Virus record (IMG/VR): IMGVR_UViG_3300032753_000026
Span: 1-61,650 of that record
From: a virus
Strand: one strand, 5' to 3'
Length of the DNA: 61,650 nt
Part shown: in pieces, positions 36,216-45,764 of the stretch
Numbering within the stretch: position 1 is the stretch's first letter
Layout of the letters: every line of letters starts with the position of its first letter
Program-made: the position numbers and the translations under genes
Notes under the pieces: generated by a model
Databases searched by the model: none
The model's input: the letters and a program-made list of their open reading frames with translations, nothing else
Told to the model about the DNA's origin: nothing

Positions 36216-39200
36216 TTATGAACTTACAACTGCGCCAGTTTGATTCAACTGAGCAGCGGTAATTGCTGTAATTATTTTCACGTCTGCCACTGTGGCTGCA
36301 CTGGTTACTATTTCATTGATGTTACAATTAACCTGCATTAAACTACCAAACACGCTGGATTCATTTGCAGGTACAATCGTAATACTTGCTACATTAGGAA
36401 CTAATTGAACATGTAGGTATGCGGCTAATTCACTGAAGTAGAATGTTTCACCAAAGTCCCAATTGGCCACATCAAAATAACTATTAATTGCTGCAATCAC
36501 TTGGCTTTGTACTTCATTGTCACTGATAACCACATTAGGATTCTTAATCACTAAGAAATTTGCCTGTAGTGTAGGATCTGCTTTGGCTCCAAACAAAGGT
36601 TTAAATGCCGCAGGATTATAAATGATAGTGTCACTGATGGCTTTGTAATTGTCTAGGCCACTGTAAGCAGTATCAAGTTCTTCACTGGTAGGTGCTGTTG
36701 GTTTGCTGATTAATCCAGTAGTGTCTTGTACCCATGCAAGATAGTCTGTGCTATATTGTTGCGTTAGAATATACAAGTCAATGATGTTGTTTGGGCTAGG
36801 ATCAATACGGCGATTATTTGGACTATTATGGCGATACTGGAAGTAGATACTTTGGCGTCCTACTTTAGCCACATATCCTGACACAGGATTGAGTGTGTAA
36901 ACAGCGCCACTAACACTCAATTGATAAAAACTATCAATTGGTGGTATATAGAACAGTTGTCCTGCTTGGTAGGTTGTTGCAGCTACCTGTGCATCGCGCA
37001 GTGATTGATATGTTGATACCACAGTACTATTGTCTACACTGGTCTGTACAATAAAATTATCATAGCCAGTGGTTTCTTGGAAGTAAACGTACTTGCTGTC
37101 AATGTTGGTTTCTGGGCTAACAATCAATTCAAACAGTTCAGGATTATCTGGGATGCCGTCATTGTTGACATCACTGAATGTAATTAAAATACGATTTTGA
37201 TCTACATAGCCATCAACTTCAGTAATAGCTTTATAGATATACCAAATGTAGTCAAGTGCCAGTGGATTACTGTCATCGGGATTACTATTAACTTTTAACA
37301 CTTTGATCTGATCGTGTACAGTTTGTCCTGTTGTGGTATCAAAGATCTTAGTCGTGCCGTCATAGTAGAAGTCTGTTTCTAATACGCTTTCAAACACATA
37401 GTTTAGGCCGCGATAGCTAACTGTGTAGGTTTTACCCACAGTTGTAAATGCGATAAGCCAGCTTGAATCTAACCCTGTACCAGATGTATCACCAGCATGA
37501 GCTAAACTAAAATCATTAGCAGTGTTTAAGTCGCCTGGTAGTACCATTTGCCAGCTGGCTAAACCTACATCATAGCGTAGACCAAAGTTAGCATAGGCTT
37601 GAATATAGCTGACCATTGCAGCTACAATGCTGTTAGAAAATGTTACATTGAATACTGCAAACACTTTGTCAGCAATAGCACCTGTAGGAACATTTTGGCT
37701 GATAGTCACTGGACCACTGCCATTAGGTAAATTACCCTGTCCTCCATTTGTACCATCACCTACTACTAATTCTACTGCACCATAGATATAGTATTTGTCA
37801 CCAGGCTTGCTAGGTGTACCTGTTTGTATAGTATTTGTAGCGTCAAAGTAGTTACCTAGGCCTGCTGAATAACGAATAATACTACCTTGTACTATGTATT
37901 TGTTATTGCTGGTCACTGATGAGCCAATTTGTAAGATCTTACCTGATGCATCTGTAAAGTATCCTGTACTACCGTTAGCAATCACAGTTGATTTATTCCA
38001 GTAGATATTAGTCAATGCTATCAAAGGATAGTTAGCATAGAAAAATTGTGTAGTCTCAGGTGCTTGCGCAATTGGTGCTACCTTGTCATAGATCACACGA
38101 TAGATGTCATTGGTAGTGGTGTAGCTGAAACTGAATGTATTGATAAAAGGATCACGATATAAGATACCATCATCTGCAAAAATGTTAGTGCTGGAATATT
38201 TGCCTGTTACATCAATAACATCAAGATAACGACTAATGCCGCTACTGGTACGGTTAACTGCTTTGATCTTTAAAATATTACTGAATAATGTGTAAGGTAA
38301 GATATTATAATCTTCACCTGTGATCATACGATTCTGTGTGTAGAACTGTTGTGGTGCTTTCTGACGTACATCGTCAAGACTTTCACGTGTGGCTGAATTT
38401 GCCACTGTGTACTGTAGACTGGCTGTGATTGTAATGGTTTCGACACGGCCACTTGCACTGATATAGTTAATAGGAACTACTACACCCTGCATTTCGTCAG
38501 GAGTAATTTTGTATTGTAGGCCATTGCTGGTTCTGTAATACACACGGAAATTGCCTTGTGGAATATTACTAAATGAGCCATCACCAAATACTAGATCAAT
38601 TTGATCACCTGCACGACTGTTAACTTGATAGATATTTCTATTAGTGCTTTGATTGTAGATAACATTGGTATTGGCCACAGCTGGAACCTGTTCCCACAAT
38701 GTGCCTAGATTGCCATTGGTGTCTACACTGTATAACCAAATGTCACTGTTGTTAATATTGTTAGTATTGATACTGTATACACGATTAGGCACACTTTCAG
38801 CAAAGTTAAAGTCTTGGCTTTGTAGTTTACCCTGTACAAAATACAAGAAGTAACCAGTATTAACTGATCCATTACCTAGGTTGTCATTTTTGTATAAGAA
38901 ATTAAACGGTGCATTCAGATATGGATTTACTTCATATATGTATGATTGTCCTGCTGAAGTTGGGCTTACCATTTCAAACGGCATACCGGTGCCCGCCACT
39001 GTGGCATTGAAACTATATGTAGCTAACACATTAGGTATTAGATTAATCTGATATTCATCATTGGTGATGCCATTGATTAACTGGCTAGCACTAGGCTTAC
39101 CAATAGCTTGATTGCTGATCAATGCAGCATTTAAGATTAAGGTAAATTGTTCTTGCCAGTTACCGTTGCCTGCATCTGCCCAGTTAATCACTAGGTTTGA

Positions 39201-39611
39201 TAGATTAATACCATTGCTGTCGTAAATTGTTTCAGTTGTGCTAACTGATGTAAATTTTAAGAATCCACGACTGTTGATATTGCGTTTAGGGTTATAGCTA
39301 ATTAAGCGAGCTAGTTTAAGAATACTGTCACGACGTTGTGCTGTGTCAATAAAGTTTTCACGTGCGTTTAAGTCGCCACGGAAAGCCAATGATTGGCCTA
39401 AAAAGGCAATCATATCAATTAAGGCAATGAACTCACTTGACTCAATGAAGTCATTAAAGTCTTCTGGATAGTAAAGCTGTAGGTAGCTTACCATTGAAGC
39501 ACGAAGTGTTTCGTAATCGTAACTTTGGAAGTCAGCGTTACGGAATGTTTGATATAGTTTAGTCCAGTCTTCAGCGACTAATAAACTGGTTTGTCGTGTG
39601 GTGGTTGCCAT
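36216..39611 (-). CDS. 6: Baseplate wedge protein, gp6-like (1,131 aa)
   Basis: The N-terminus (RNADFQSYDYETLRASMVSY, LQLYYPEDFNDFIESSEFI, MIAFLGQSLAFRGDLNAREN, then RRDSILKLARLISYNPKRN) is the conserved start of T4 gp6 and its relatives. Gp6 forms the ring of wedge dimers around the hub and binds gp25, gp7 and gp53. At 1,131 aa it is far longer than T4 gp6 (660 aa), with inserted beta-rich stretches between about residues 200 and 900; the C-terminal part (DVANWDFGETFYFSELAAYL) is again typical. A late promoter and an AGGGA ribosome site precede it. Confidence 0.92.
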   Translation of the reverse strand: MATTTRQTSLLVAEDWTKLYQTFRNADFQSYDYETLRASMVSYLQLYYPEDFNDFIESSEFIALIDMIAFLGQSLAFRGDLNARENFIDTAQRRDSILKLARLISYNPKRNINSRGFLKFTSVSTTETIYDSNGINLSNLVINWADAGNGNWQEQFTLILNAALISNQAIGKPSASQLINGITNDEYQINLIPNVLATYSFNATVAGTGMPFEMVSPTSAGQSYIYEVNPYLNAPFNFLYKNDNLGNGSVNTGYFLYFVQGKLQSQDFNFAESVPNRVYSINTNNINNSDIWLYSVDTNGNLGTLWEQVPAVANTNVIYNQSTNRNIYQVNSRAGDQIDLVFGDGSFSNIPQGNFRVYYRTSNGLQYKITPDEMQGVVVPINYISASGRVETITITASLQYTVANSATRESLDDVRQKAPQQFYTQNRMITGEDYNILPYTLFSNILKIKAVNRTSSGISRYLDVIDVTGKYSSTNIFADDGILYRDPFINTFSFSYTTTNDIYRVIYDKVAPIAQAPETTQFFYANYPLIALTNIYWNKSTVIANGSTGYFTDASGKILQIGSSVTSNNKYIVQGSIIRYSAGLGNYFDATNTIQTGTPSKPGDKYYIYGAVELVVGDGTNGGQGNLPNGSGPVTISQNVPTGAIADKVFAVFNVTFSNSIVAAMVSYIQAYANFGLRYDVGLASWQMVLPGDLNTANDFSLAHAGDTSGTGLDSSWLIAFTTVGKTYTVSYRGLNYVFESVLETDFYYDGTTKIFDTTTGQTVHDQIKVLKVNSNPDDSNPLALDYIWYIYKAITEVDGYVDQNRILITFSDVNNDGIPDNPELFELIVSPETNIDSKYVYFQETTGYDNFIVQTSVDNSTVVSTYQSLRDAQVAATTYQAGQLFYIPPIDSFYQLSVSGAVYTLNPVSGYVAKVGRQSIYFQYRHNSPNNRRIDPSPNNIIDLYILTQQYSTDYLAWVQDTTGLISKPTAPTSEELDTAYSGLDNYKAISDTIIYNPAAFKPLFGAKADPTLQANFLVIKNPNVVISDNEVQSQVIAAINSYFDVANWDFGETFYFSELAAYLHVQLVPNVASITIVPANESSVFGSLMQVNCNINEIVTSAATVADVKIITAITAAQLNQTGAVVSS

Positions 39612-39631
39612 CTTTATTCCCTAATATAATG

Positions 39632-39639
39632 TATTTATC
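39632..39639 (-). promoter_or_regulatory. Late promoter GATAAATA for gp6
   Basis: The minus strand reads GATAAATAC, 20 nt before the gp6 ATG, with AGGGA between. It would start a transcript through gp6 and the giant gene. Confidence 0.68.
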
Positions 39640-39665
39640 AGGTTTAAAAACTGCGCAGTTAATAA

Positions 39666-40043
39666 TTAGTGTGCTGTAAGGGTATTGGTTGCGTTGTTGA
39701 AGTTCATTAGCATGGTATTAACTTGATTAGTTAGTACATAGCGTAATTGTACTTCAATTTGTATGCCTTGATCATATTCTGTGATAACAATATTATCAAA
39801 ACTCACACGCGGATCATAGGTAGCCACTGATTGTACATCTTGGCTGATCACTGATTTTAGGTCTTCTGTAAAAGGCTCGTGTAAGACATTCCAAATAATA
39901 GTACCAAAATTTGGATTCATTAGCTTTTCGCCCTTGCGGATATTAAAATGATTAAGTATATCGCGTTTAATCAAGTCAAAATCTGTCAAGCGCCAGTTTC
40001 TTGTGCCTGCTAGTGTACTAAAACCTTTATATGTGTTTGCCAT
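39666..40043 (-). CDS. 25: Baseplate wedge protein gp25
   Basis: At 125 aa it is close to T4 gp25 (132 aa). The core contains DFDLIKRDILNHFNIRKGEK, then MNPNFGTIIWNVLHEPFTED, the gp25/GPW signature shared with type VI secretion TssE. Gp25 sits in the wedge core next to gp6 and gp53 and helps trigger sheath contraction. It is preceded by gp5 (8-base gap) and followed by gp6. No Shine-Dalgarno precedes the ATG, and a late-promoter octamer ends 5 nt upstream, which suggests a leaderless transcript. Confidence 0.93.
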   Translation of the reverse strand: MANTYKGFSTLAGTRNWRLTDFDLIKRDILNHFNIRKGEKLMNPNFGTIIWNVLHEPFTEDLKSVISQDVQSVATYDPRVSFDNIVITEYDQGIQIEVQLRYVLTNQVNTMLMNFNNATNTLTAH

Positions 40044-40048
40044 ACAAA

Positions 40049-40056
40049 TATTTATC
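40049..40056 (-). promoter_or_regulatory. Possible late promoter GATAAATA 5 nt before gp25
   Basis: GATAAATA-TTTGT-ATG on the minus strand. The octamer includes the TAA stop of gp5 (GGA TAA), so part of the match is forced by coding. The spacing would put the transcript start at the ATG of gp25, which lacks a Shine-Dalgarno. Confidence 0.45.
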
Positions 40057-42130
40057 CGGCATTTACTGTTGATAATTGTGGCGCAAGTACCTGCACAGCA
40101 TATTTGCCTTTGTTAAAATATGTGGCTCCAGTGGTGCCATAAGCATCTGCACCGCTTTTACCGTTGCGATAATCGCGTGCCCCGCCAGGGCCTAATAGGT
40201 GTGCCACAGCCAACATACCTGCTACGTCTTCTGGTGATTGATCAGATGTAACACAGCCCAATTTACACATACTGGTGTAATTGCGTTTGGTATAAGCACA
40301 CATTGCGGCTTCTTGTTCTGCTGGACTACCTAAGAATGTCTGTAGGCTATCCATGCCGTTTTTGCCAGTCCAATTATTGGGATTGTTTAACTGTGCGTTT
40401 GACTTACAGGTACTCTTGACATAACGGCCATCAACCAGTGCAGGCCAACCAAATTGATATTTGCCTACGTAGCCAATGCTGTTGACTGTGTTATATTTGC
40501 CACCACTTTCACTCTTACCAATAGTGGTGTAGTAGGCAGTAAGTTGTGCAGAAGTCAGACTACCAATAGTACAGTCACAAGGTGGTTGGTTGCGTAGATC
40601 AGTTGCGGTTGCAGGATTTTTTATTCCTGTGTCTTGTGCTTGTTTAGTAGCATCTACAGGTGCATTATATGTTCCAGGCTGTATACCTGGACTTTGTGGC
40701 ACAAAGAATGCTGCGGCTGTGGTTCTAGTAAATGGTTCGTGTGTTGGCGCAACCGTAACAATCGTATCTAATGTGCCAGGATTAATTACCCATTGTCCTA
40801 CAGTGTTTTGTGCTGTATCAGGCAAACTCTGATGTTGAATACCTTTTACTTCTTTGGCTGATTTTGATTTTCCTGACTGTGCGTACCATCCGCTGCCATC
40901 TACAGCAACCACCCCACCTGATTTAAGTGATACTTGTCCTGTGGCATCTACAATAAATTCTCCGCCAAGTTTTAACTGTGTTGCTCCTGCTTGTAGATTA
41001 AATGCACCTGGACTTAGTATGTTAGTCGTTGACGTGTTCATTTGGAATGTGCTGGTGGCATTCATATTGATATTCTGTGCATTAAAGTTAATGTCAGCAT
41101 CACTGTGGAAGTTAATAGTTCCAAGACTTCTAACATTAAAATTACTGCCAGCAAATATATTCAATGCGCCATCACTGCCTAACTCAATCCAATTATCACC
41201 ATTGGCATTGGCAATATAAAGAATATTGTTAGTGTCATTCATCAGGATTTGATGTCCACCTGCTGAACGCAGACGTATCAATTGATCTATGCCTAGGGCT
41301 GTACCATCATCCATAACAAATGAATGTCCACCTTTACGTGTTTTAACAGTAAAGTAGTCAGGAGGTAAGTTGCCGCTGTTTAATTTAGTAACATATTCTT
41401 TGTCGTCTGCTGGATCGTTGACAAATGGACGGCCTGGGGTGGATATACCAAATACCTGACTAGGGCTTTCGCGCTGACTTGAGCTTGAAATAGCACCACG
41501 CACTGGATCTTTTTCAAGACCCTGTTGTTGTAGTATACCGTATTGGAATTTGTGTATGGGTTTATTGTTATTGTAGAAACTTGAATTAGTAACATCTGCT
41601 GTCTGATACTCATTGAATTCCACTACAGGAACAATGTCACCTTGTTTGTATGTGTTGTTTTCGTTTTTACCAAGACTAGTAGTATCTACATTAGGAGTAC
41701 CAGCAATAGCTGGAATCATATAGTGACTTAGGCTTGAGTCAACACAGGCCAACCAGTATCCACGTAAAGGATCCCCTGCGATAAACAGAACAATCACTTC
41801 AACTTCAAGGTCTGGTGGTACTGCCCACATACCATAGCTGTGTGACACAGTTTCAAAACTGTTGGTTGTTGGAGACTGTGCTCCAGACTTCTGTACTTGA
41901 CTGGTATAGCCCATGAATGGACTAGCATATGACACTGTGCGCCAATTGTTAGGATCATCAGCAGGTCCGCCTAGATCAGGAATATATACCTGTAGTCGAC
42001 CACTGCGTGTTGGATCTAGATTGTTTTTAACCACACCAATGTATGGATACGGATCAACACGTGTGCCGCTGGCTTCTTCTCTGCGTAGATTTTTTGCTAC
42101 TTTACTTGCTATTCTATGATCGATTGCCAT
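40052..42130 (-). CDS. 5: Baseplate hub/spike protein with C-terminal lysozyme-like domain, gp5-like (692 aa)
   Basis: The N-terminus (YIGVVKNNLDPTRSGRLQVY) is the OB-fold of gp5/VgrG-like spikes. Residues about 260-420 are repeated beta strands (GGHSFVMDDGT, GGHQILMNDTNN, LNIFAGSNFNVRS, INFNAQNINMNATS), a triple beta-helix spike. A separate domain follows from about residue 513, with IGKSESGGKYNTVNSIGYVG and KYQFGW, a lytic-transglycosylase-like site with Glu538. T4 gp5 carries its lysozyme between the OB-fold and the beta-helix; here the wall-degrading domain is at the C-terminus and of a different type. The role is to pierce the outer membrane and open peptidoglycan during injection. Ribosome site: AGGATA. 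Confidence 0.88.
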   Translation of the reverse strand: MAIDHRIASKVAKNLRREEASGTRVDPYPYIGVVKNNLDPTRSGRLQVYIPDLGGPADDPNNWRTVSYASPFMGYTSQVQKSGAQSPTTNSFETVSHSYGMWAVPPDLEVEVIVLFIAGDPLRGYWLACVDSSLSHYMIPAIAGTPNVDTTSLGKNENNTYKQGDIVPVVEFNEYQTADVTNSSFYNNNKPIHKFQYGILQQQGLEKDPVRGAISSSSQRESPSQVFGISTPGRPFVNDPADDKEYVTKLNSGNLPPDYFTVKTRKGGHSFVMDDGTALGIDQLIRLRSAGGHQILMNDTNNILYIANANGDNWIELGSDGALNIFAGSNFNVRSLGTINFHSDADINFNAQNINMNATSTFQMNTSTTNILSPGAFNLQAGATQLKLGGEFIVDATGQVSLKSGGVVAVDGSGWYAQSGKSKSAKEVKGIQHQSLPDTAQNTVGQWVINPGTLDTIVTVAPTHEPFTRTTAAAFFVPQSPGIQPGTYNAPVDATKQAQDTGIKNPATATDLRNQPPCDCTIGSLTSAQLTAYYTTIGKSESGGKYNTVNSIGYVGKYQFGWPALVDGRYVKSTCKSNAQLNNPNNWTGKNGMDSLQTFLGSPAEQEAAMCAYTKRNYTSMCKLGCVTSDQSPEDVAGMLAVAHLLGPGGARDYRNGKSGADAYGTTGATYFNKGKYAVQVLAPQLSTVNAG

Positions 42131-42137
42131 TTTTTAA

Positions 42138-45100
42138 TTATCCTGTAACTGCTGCTTGGCCAGGAACTTGATTCCCTTTAATACTTATTGGTGTAAAATT
42201 AGGAACGATTGCTTGTGGTTCTGTTTGATCTGTAATAACAGCACTAGGCGCTGTTTCGTTTACGGCCATCAAATCCTGTTGTCCAGGAGTAAATCCTCCG
42301 CCGCTGGTTTCTGTTTGATCACCATAGTAGCCTCCAGAATAGTCAGGGCCAATGGCCTGAGTAATCTGTTGGTCTTGGCCAGGTGTTTGATTATTAGCAC
42401 TGTCTGCAGCAGAAGCAGTGCTTGGGTCTGGACCACCTCCAGCTACTTCTACAGTAGGCACAGGAGTTGGTGGAGTTACACCAGGAGTTATTTGAGCTGT
42501 TGGTGTTCTATTGTCACTGGTTTGATTATTTTGTCCATTGACATAATCGTATGCCTGCTGTCTTACCAATCTAACCAGTTCTAGTTCTTGTGTAAATTGT
42601 CCGTTGGTAAAGTGACTAGATACTTTAGTTACTATGTACAGTCCTGAAAACACACTCTGTTTGTAGTTGGTGTTAAACTTCATAAACCCAGTGGTTTCGT
42701 CAATGTCTGACGGAATTCTAAACAATAGCTGTACGTAAAGTCCGCCCTTGTCCATGACTAAACTACTGTTACCAGCAGTTAAACGTGGATCTGTACTGGG
42801 TTTAGATGCAACATTAAATCCTTCTAGCGGAGGTCTATAGAACACATCATCCTGTTTAATGTAGTCAGGATCTCCAATGATTTTTAATTTAACATTCAGC
42901 ATGTCAGCTTGACTGTTGGTCATGATGCTGGCTTCTAGATCCACTGACGCAGTTTCTTTGGCTGTGCTAGCACCACCAGTGGCATTGCTTCTAGAGTTTT
43001 GTACTACTGGTTTCATTACCAGTGGCATCACAGCATCATATTGACTGCTGGCCGCAGTGGTAGTCGTAGGAGCATTACCACCGCCGTTGTAGTTTGGATA
43101 GTTTTGTGTTTGATTATCCGTGGTGTTGCTGGCCGCAGTTGGATTAACATCTGTTAGACTATTTCTATAGGCAGTGACCTGATTAAAGTATAGTGCATTA
43201 AATTTAATATCAAAATCTAAAACGTCATCATTTTGTCCTGTATACAGATAGTTGTAGTATTTCACAGGATATAGTTGCACACCTTGTGGGCCTATGTCAG
43301 CACGTAGATTGTAAATTTTATATGGTATTACACTGTAGGTAATTTCTCTGGCCCACACACGTTTACGTACATCAAAATCTAATAGTCTGACTGTAGGAAT
43401 AATTTTAAACCAATACAGTGGTTTATCTTTTAATGCTTCTTTCTTGCTGGCATAGTCAGGATCTTCAGGCACAATCAATTGATTCTGTATGTAATCGCTA
43501 TTTCTAACTATGTAGTCAATGAGCCTGTCAATAGTTGTGCCTGCTTGTATTTGAAATATAGCTTTAGTAGGATCATATAACGCTACGTTTGGGGTAGCTG
43601 GTGCCGCTGGAGCTGGTATTGTAGTTGTTACTCCAAGTCTAGCATTCTGTTGAGTAGCGTAGTCTTGCATACGTTTAGCATAGGCTGCATCTGACTCACC
43701 AGGTGCTTTGATAAAATATGTTTTGTCATATGAACCAGCAATGGCATTATTTGTTGTAGTGGCAGAAGCCGTGGCTGCTTTAATTGCGGCATTTTGAGTA
43801 TTAGCATAATCTCTCATACGTTTAGCATAGGCTGCATCTGACTCACCAGGTGCTTTGATAAAGTATGTCTGATCTACTACCCCTGAAGTGTAGGTTGGTG
43901 TTGCACTGGTAGTAGCAGGTGTGGGGTTGGCTGTGGTTGTTTTAACCGTGCCGCCAACTGTCTGTCCTAGATCAGCACGCTTCATAGCCACAATGTCACC
44001 TGGGGTTTGATTGCCCTTCATTGATGTTTCTTTTGGTGTATGTCTAAGTTGATCTGTAAATAAACTGTCGCCTATGCTGATGGTTGTACCATCATCTAGT
44101 GTGGTCTTAGGAAATTCAAATCTATAGACATCAGCTACACTGATTTTATTATACTGCACCAACGCCTGCATCCATTGATTAATCGCACTGCCATAACTTG
44201 AGAATTTATTATATGCTGGAGGGGTTGATGGTGTTGGTTTAGCAGTGGCAGTGTTAGGCTGCGGAGTAGTTGGGATTGACGCAAATCTATTTTTCCCTGT
44301 GGTCTGCGTTGCTGAATTTGTTGGGGCAGGTGTTGATCCATTGGCCGCCTGCACTTCTGCTCTGACTGCGTTTAGTGCTGTGACTTCATCAGCAGTTGTG
44401 CCTTCTACACTTTGGAAAAAGTTAGCCACAGTGCTGGCAGTAATTTCAAAGTTTGCAGGAGTTGAACAGGTAGACATATCATATGCTGAATGATGGAATG
44501 GCACATAGGTGATTTTATATTCTGCACCTTTGACTGTTACTCTGATTTCCAAATTGGTGATTTTACATGGTACACGTTTTCTTAGATCTTCAATTGAGCC
44601 CAAGATACTGCCATCATCGCCCATGGCAAAGAAATCAATTTGAATTAGATATGGCATATCTAAATAGTTTTGTGCATTGATGTCTTTGGCCGCTAACAAT
44701 AATCTTTCTACAAAGGTAAATCCATAGGGTTCAATTAAGGTAAATGACCCTTCTATGGCATTGGTATTTCTACTAAGGTCATTAGGCGCAATAACTGTGG
44801 TCATGCTAAAGTCTTCAAAATAGAAGTCTTCACTAAAGAATTGATTTCTAGGAAAATTATCGGGACTGTAACGGCCAGCACTGGCCACTAGAACATTTTT
44901 TGGTGTATAGGTTTGAGTTTCTACAGTATGATTATAGTCTGAATCTGATAGTAGATGTAAACTTAGACCGTAGATATAGCTAGGATAGTCTTTTAATCTA
45001 TTAGGCAAAGGTTTGTTAGTATTAGTATCAGGTGTTGCTGTAGTAGGTTTACTAGGAGCATTAGGACTATTATAGTTTGGTGCTGTGTTTAAATTTTGTG

Positions 45101-45458
45101 TAGTATCTGCCGCAGGATTAGGTGCTGTGTCTGCTACACTTGCTTCATTGGCCACAGGTCCTGTTGTTATAGTTTCAGCACTAGGATCAAATCCGCCGCC
45201 ACTGGCTTCATTTTGATCACCGTAGTATCCACCTGCATAACTTGGTGCAAGATTTTGTTGTTCGCTGGCAGACAATGCCGCAGGACCTGGAACATTGTTA
45301 GCCGTAGCTATAGTAGAACCGCCGCCACTGGCTTCTGTTTGTTCGCCATAGTAGCCGCCTGAATAGTCAGGTGCTAGGCCTGTAACACTAGGAGGAGGTG
45401 AACTAGGAGTATTGACTAACTGGGTTTCAGCGTTATCTTGAGTAATCACGTCAGTCAT
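42138..45458 (-). CDS. Baseplate hub-like structural protein with terminal repeats (1,106 aa)
   Basis: Placed between gp53 and gp5, where T4-like phages encode hub proteins. The centre (ITNLEIRVTVKGAEYKITYV, and later SGLYIVTKVSSHFTNGQFTQ) is the kind of strand seen in gp27/late-control-D hub proteins, but I cannot assign it firmly. Two repeat types stand out. PDYSGGYYGEQTEASGGG-like units occur twice at the N-terminus and once near the C-terminus. A second unit (TYFIKAPGESDAAYAKRM) occurs twice, with a perfect 48-nt DNA repeat. Long Pro/Thr/Ala linkers separate folded parts. A connector between hub and spike is inferred. Confidence 0.7.
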   Translation of the reverse strand: MTDVITQDNAETQLVNTPSSPPPSVTGLAPDYSGGYYGEQTEASGGGSTIATANNVPGPAALSASEQQNLAPSYAGGYYGDQNEASGGGFDPSAETITTGPVANEASVADTAPNPAADTTQNLNTAPNYNSPNAPSKPTTATPDTNTNKPLPNRLKDYPSYIYGLSLHLLSDSDYNHTVETQTYTPKNVLVASAGRYSPDNFPRNQFFSEDFYFEDFSMTTVIAPNDLSRNTNAIEGSFTLIEPYGFTFVERLLLAAKDINAQNYLDMPYLIQIDFFAMGDDGSILGSIEDLRKRVPCKITNLEIRVTVKGAEYKITYVPFHHSAYDMSTCSTPANFEITASTVANFFQSVEGTTADEVTALNAVRAEVQAANGSTPAPTNSATQTTGKNRFASIPTTPQPNTATAKPTPSTPPAYNKFSSYGSAINQWMQALVQYNKISVADVYRFEFPKTTLDDGTTISIGDSLFTDQLRHTPKETSMKGNQTPGDIVAMKRADLGQTVGGTVKTTTANPTPATTSATPTYTSGVVDQTYFIKAPGESDAAYAKRMRDYANTQNAAIKAATASATTTNNAIAGSYDKTYFIKAPGESDAAYAKRMQDYATQQNARLGVTTTIPAPAAPATPNVALYDPTKAIFQIQAGTTIDRLIDYIVRNSDYIQNQLIVPEDPDYASKKEALKDKPLYWFKIIPTVRLLDFDVRKRVWAREITYSVIPYKIYNLRADIGPQGVQLYPVKYYNYLYTGQNDDVLDFDIKFNALYFNQVTAYRNSLTDVNPTAASNTTDNQTQNYPNYNGGGNAPTTTTAASSQYDAVMPLVMKPVVQNSRSNATGGASTAKETASVDLEASIMTNSQADMLNVKLKIIGDPDYIKQDDVFYRPPLEGFNVASKPSTDPRLTAGNSSLVMDKGGLYVQLLFRIPSDIDETTGFMKFNTNYKQSVFSGLYIVTKVSSHFTNGQFTQELELVRLVRQQAYDYVNGQNNQTSDNRTPTAQITPGVTPPTPVPTVEVAGGGPDPSTASAADSANNQTPGQDQQITQAIGPDYSGGYYGDQTETSGGGFTPGQQDLMAVNETAPSAVITDQTEPQAIVPNFTPISIKGNQVPGQAAVTG
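43668..43862. repeat. Perfect 48-nt direct repeat (43668-43715 and 43815-43862)
   Basis: Two identical 48-nt copies start 147 bases (49 codons) apart in the hub-like gene, so they keep frame. They encode the shared IKAPGESDAAYAKRM unit, while flanking residues differ. This suggests a recent intragenic duplication or gene conversion. Confidence 0.9.
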
Positions 45459-45461
45459 TTG

Positions 45462-45764
45462 TTACAATCCCAATGCTGATGTTAGATTCTGTTTCTGTGG
45501 TACGTAGATAACAACACCTGGCACAAAGTCAAAAATTGGATCTTGTATAACATTAGGATTTCTAACAGCAAATACCCACCATAGGCCTGGATCTCCATAT
45601 AAGTCAAAGGCCAACAGATCAGGACGATTACCATATATCTTATCAATTTGGTATTGTACATCTGTAGAATTAATTGGTATGTTAGGAATATTAGCCACAT
45701 CTAAGAAAAAACTGTAGATGTCTGTGTTAGCATACGGGCTGGTCTTGTTATAAGCCACGGTCAT
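45462..45764 (-). CDS. 53: Baseplate wedge protein gp53-like (100 aa)
   Basis: Contains NRPDLLAFDLYGDPGLWWVF, the signature of gp53, which joins neighbouring wedges through its LysM-like domain. T4 gp53 is 196 aa, so this is about half length and appears to be the core domain alone. The ATG overlaps the stop of the gp48-like gene by one base, with GGAGGA as ribosome site. The context (gp48, gp53, hub, gp5, gp25, gp6) supports the call. Confidence 0.88.
   Translation of the reverse strand: MTVAYNKTSPYANTDIYSFFLDVANIPNIPINSTDVQYQIDKIYGNRPDLLAFDLYGDPGLWWVFAVRNPNVIQDPIFDFVPGVVIYVPQKQNLTSALGL

Noticed and set aside
40854-41219. 121-aa plus-strand ORF opposite gp5
   Set aside because: Antisense shadow of the beta-helix repeats with no start signals.
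43668-43862. CRISPR-like repeats
   Set aside because: Only two copies, both in frame within a coding gene and matching a protein repeat.
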